This document shows positions 6,219 through 6,855 of a DNA stretch of 6,855 nt, piece by piece (the first letter of the stretch is position 1; each line of letters starts with the position of its first letter). The position numbers and the translations under genes were made by a program. Under the pieces are notes generated by a model that did not search any database, had not been told where the DNA came from, and worked only from the letters and a program-made list of their open reading frames with translations. Source of the DNA: DATLFI01 sp035524895. GTDB taxonomy: Bacteria; Acidobacteriota; Thermoanaerobaculia; Multivoradales; Multivoraceae. The stretch covers positions 1 to 6,855 of the forward strand of contig DATLFI010000443.1 in assembly GCA_035524895.1 (NCBI GenBank), read 5' to 3'.

Positions 6219-6237
6219 GCGCCGCCGGCGGTGGCGC
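6219..6237 (+). repeat. G+C-rich inverted repeat after the winged-helix remnant
   Basis: An 8-bp stem (GCGCCGCC pairing with GGTGGCGC, one G-T wobble) with a three-base loop begins directly after the remnant's TAG. There is no following T-run. It could be the transcript end of the original gene or chance structure in G+C-rich DNA. Confidence 0.3.
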
Positions 6238-6642
6238 TCGGTCGAGGCAGAGATCCAGCTACCTCGCATCGACCGCTTCGCCACCCGATCGGGTGAGACC
6301 CCGCTGGAGCCTGCCGAGACCGGATAGGCTCACATCGGATAAAGCCGGCAGCACCCTGGGGGACTGGTAGCGGCTGGGAGCGGCCAGCGAGGTACCGCCT
6401 CCGCCAGCCGGCTGGTCCGGCGATCCCTTGATTACAGAAGAGCTTAGCCAGTTTGCGATAGCCGCATTTCCTTGTTCGCGCCTCACACCCTCGGCTATTC
6501 TCGCCGTCCGCTGGATCCCAGCAGGAGCGTCCTGAGACAAGAGCGGGGCGCTGGTCGGGGAACGGGCCAGGCTCGTGACCTGCAGCCTTGGTCTCGCCTT
6601 GCGGTGAGCCAATCCACGAACCGAGTCGATCGAGAGCATCTC

Positions 6643-6648
6643 GAGGAG
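6643..6648 (+). promoter_or_regulatory. Strong ribosome binding site of the secreted-protein gene
   Basis: GAGGAG lies six bases before ATG 6655, the clearest Shine-Dalgarno sequence in the window. It fixes the start of the terminal gene. Confidence 0.75.
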
Positions 6649-6654
6649 TCTTCG

Positions 6655-6855
6655 ATGATTTATCCCAACCACTCGCGGCGGGTTTCCTGTCGGGCGAGCT
6701 GGACCTTGCCTCTTACCCTGATCCTCGTGCTTTGCCTATCGGCTGGCACCGCCTTCGCGCAGCCCACGGTCAACGGCTGGTTCTACGGCGATGGCGACGA
6801 CGCGTTGTACAGCCCCTATGCCGTTTCGGAGTACGGGAGCGTCCTCTACTCGTAC
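6655..6855 (+). CDS. Secreted protein of unknown function, 3'-partial
   Basis: The first 67 codons run off the window edge. The product starts with a typical Sec signal peptide: a basic N-region (Arg8, Arg9, Arg13), a hydrophobic core LPLTLILVLCLSAG (18-31), and an Ala-Phe-Ala site with probable cleavage after Ala35, before Gln36-Pro37. The mature part begins PTVNGWFYGDGDDALY and is rich in Tyr, Gly and Asp, suggesting an extracellular beta-rich or acidic domain. I do not recognise the family. A good GAGGAG ribosome site six bases upstream supports the ATG. It sits behind a long intergenic region and is probably a separate transcription unit from the sugar genes. Confidence 0.75.
   Translation, partial: MIYPNHSRRVSCRASWTLPLTLILVLCLSAGTAFAQPTVNGWFYGDGDDALYSPYAVSEYGSVLYSY

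Larger units (their letters stand above)
6219..6654. other. 436-base intergenic region without a convincing gene
   Basis: No reading frame here has recognisable protein features. The longest open frame, on the minus strand from 6672 to 6259, gives a low-complexity Arg/Ser/Pro-rich product that crosses the start of the secreted-protein gene, so I do not call it. Sequence around 6420-6500 is less G+C-rich than the rest and may hold the promoter of the downstream gene. The best pair I see is TTGTTC (6472-6477), 18 bases, then TATTCT (6496-6501), a weak match to sigma-70 boxes. A 12-bp perfect palindrome CCAGCCGGCTGG lies at 6404-6415, and a small hairpin (CAGGA/TCCTG) at 6522-6534. A long leader of about 150 bases would follow that promoter. 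No known riboswitch pattern was recognised. Confidence 0.4.

Noticed and set aside
5229..6284. Minus-strand open frame of 351 codons with an internal repeat (LRDVEQ and ALAVALVEHPEQ twice)
   Set aside because: The internal repeat is the mirror of the duplicated winged-helix DNA on the plus strand, not a real repeat protein.
6259..6672. Minus-strand open frame of 137 codons in the intergenic region
   Set aside because: No recognisable domain; it overlaps the well-supported ribosome site and start of the secreted-protein gene. Not excluded with certainty.
1..6855. CRISPR array, tRNA, rRNA or insertion-sequence transposase
   Set aside because: No regularly spaced repeats, no cloverleaf or rRNA-like stretches and no transposase-like protein were seen on either strand.

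Overview
The window is very G+C-rich bacterial DNA with genes packed on one strand, strong G/C preference at third codon positions, and GTG starts in overlapping junctions. The gene types (alkaline-phosphatase-superfamily enzyme ending in a Leu-Arg-Arg-Leu-Gly-Tyr-type tail, CDP-glucose synthase, C-methyltransferase, RmlC-like epimerase, DUF4910 aminopeptidase-like protein) fit the surface-polysaccharide or modified-sugar locus of a high-GC, probably Gram-negative environmental bacterium such as an acidobacterium, myxobacterium or relative. The phylum is a guess; no marker gene is present.

Layout, left to right. (1) nt 2-1108: 3' part of an alkaline-phosphatase-superfamily phosphodiesterase, cut by the window edge. 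(2) nt 1102-1917: glucose-1-phosphate cytidylyltransferase (rfbF-like). (3) nt 1914-3218: zinc-binding sugar C-methyltransferase of the TcaB9/NovU/TylCIII type. These three overlap by a few bases and look translationally coupled. (4) nt 3243-3934, opposite strand: a ribbon-helix-helix antitoxin and PIN-domain (VapC-like) toxin pair, joined by a GTGA overlap. It interrupts the sugar genes and is separated from the methyltransferase by a strong hairpin. (5) nt 4001-4528: RmlC-like sugar epimerase. (6) nt 4590-5975: DUF2172/DUF4910 (M28-aminopeptidase-like) protein with a C-terminal winged helix. (7) nt 6041-6218: a broken second copy of just that winged-helix end. (8) nt 6219-6654: a 436-base stretch without a convincing gene. 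(9) nt 6655 to the edge: the start of a secreted protein with a clear ribosome binding site and signal peptide.

How the genes may work together (inference): RfbF would make CDP-glucose. Dehydratase or deoxygenase steps encoded outside the window would turn it into a CDP-4-keto sugar. The methyltransferase would add a branch methyl at a ring carbon, probably C-3, and the epimerase would set stereochemistry, giving a branched-chain deoxysugar for a glycan. The DUF4910 protein recurs in polysaccharide loci, but its role is unclear. No wholly new system is evident. The features most worth a second look are the duplicated winged-helix remnant, the toxin-antitoxin pair inside the sugar operon, and the active-site substitutions in the epimerase and the aminopeptidase-like protein.
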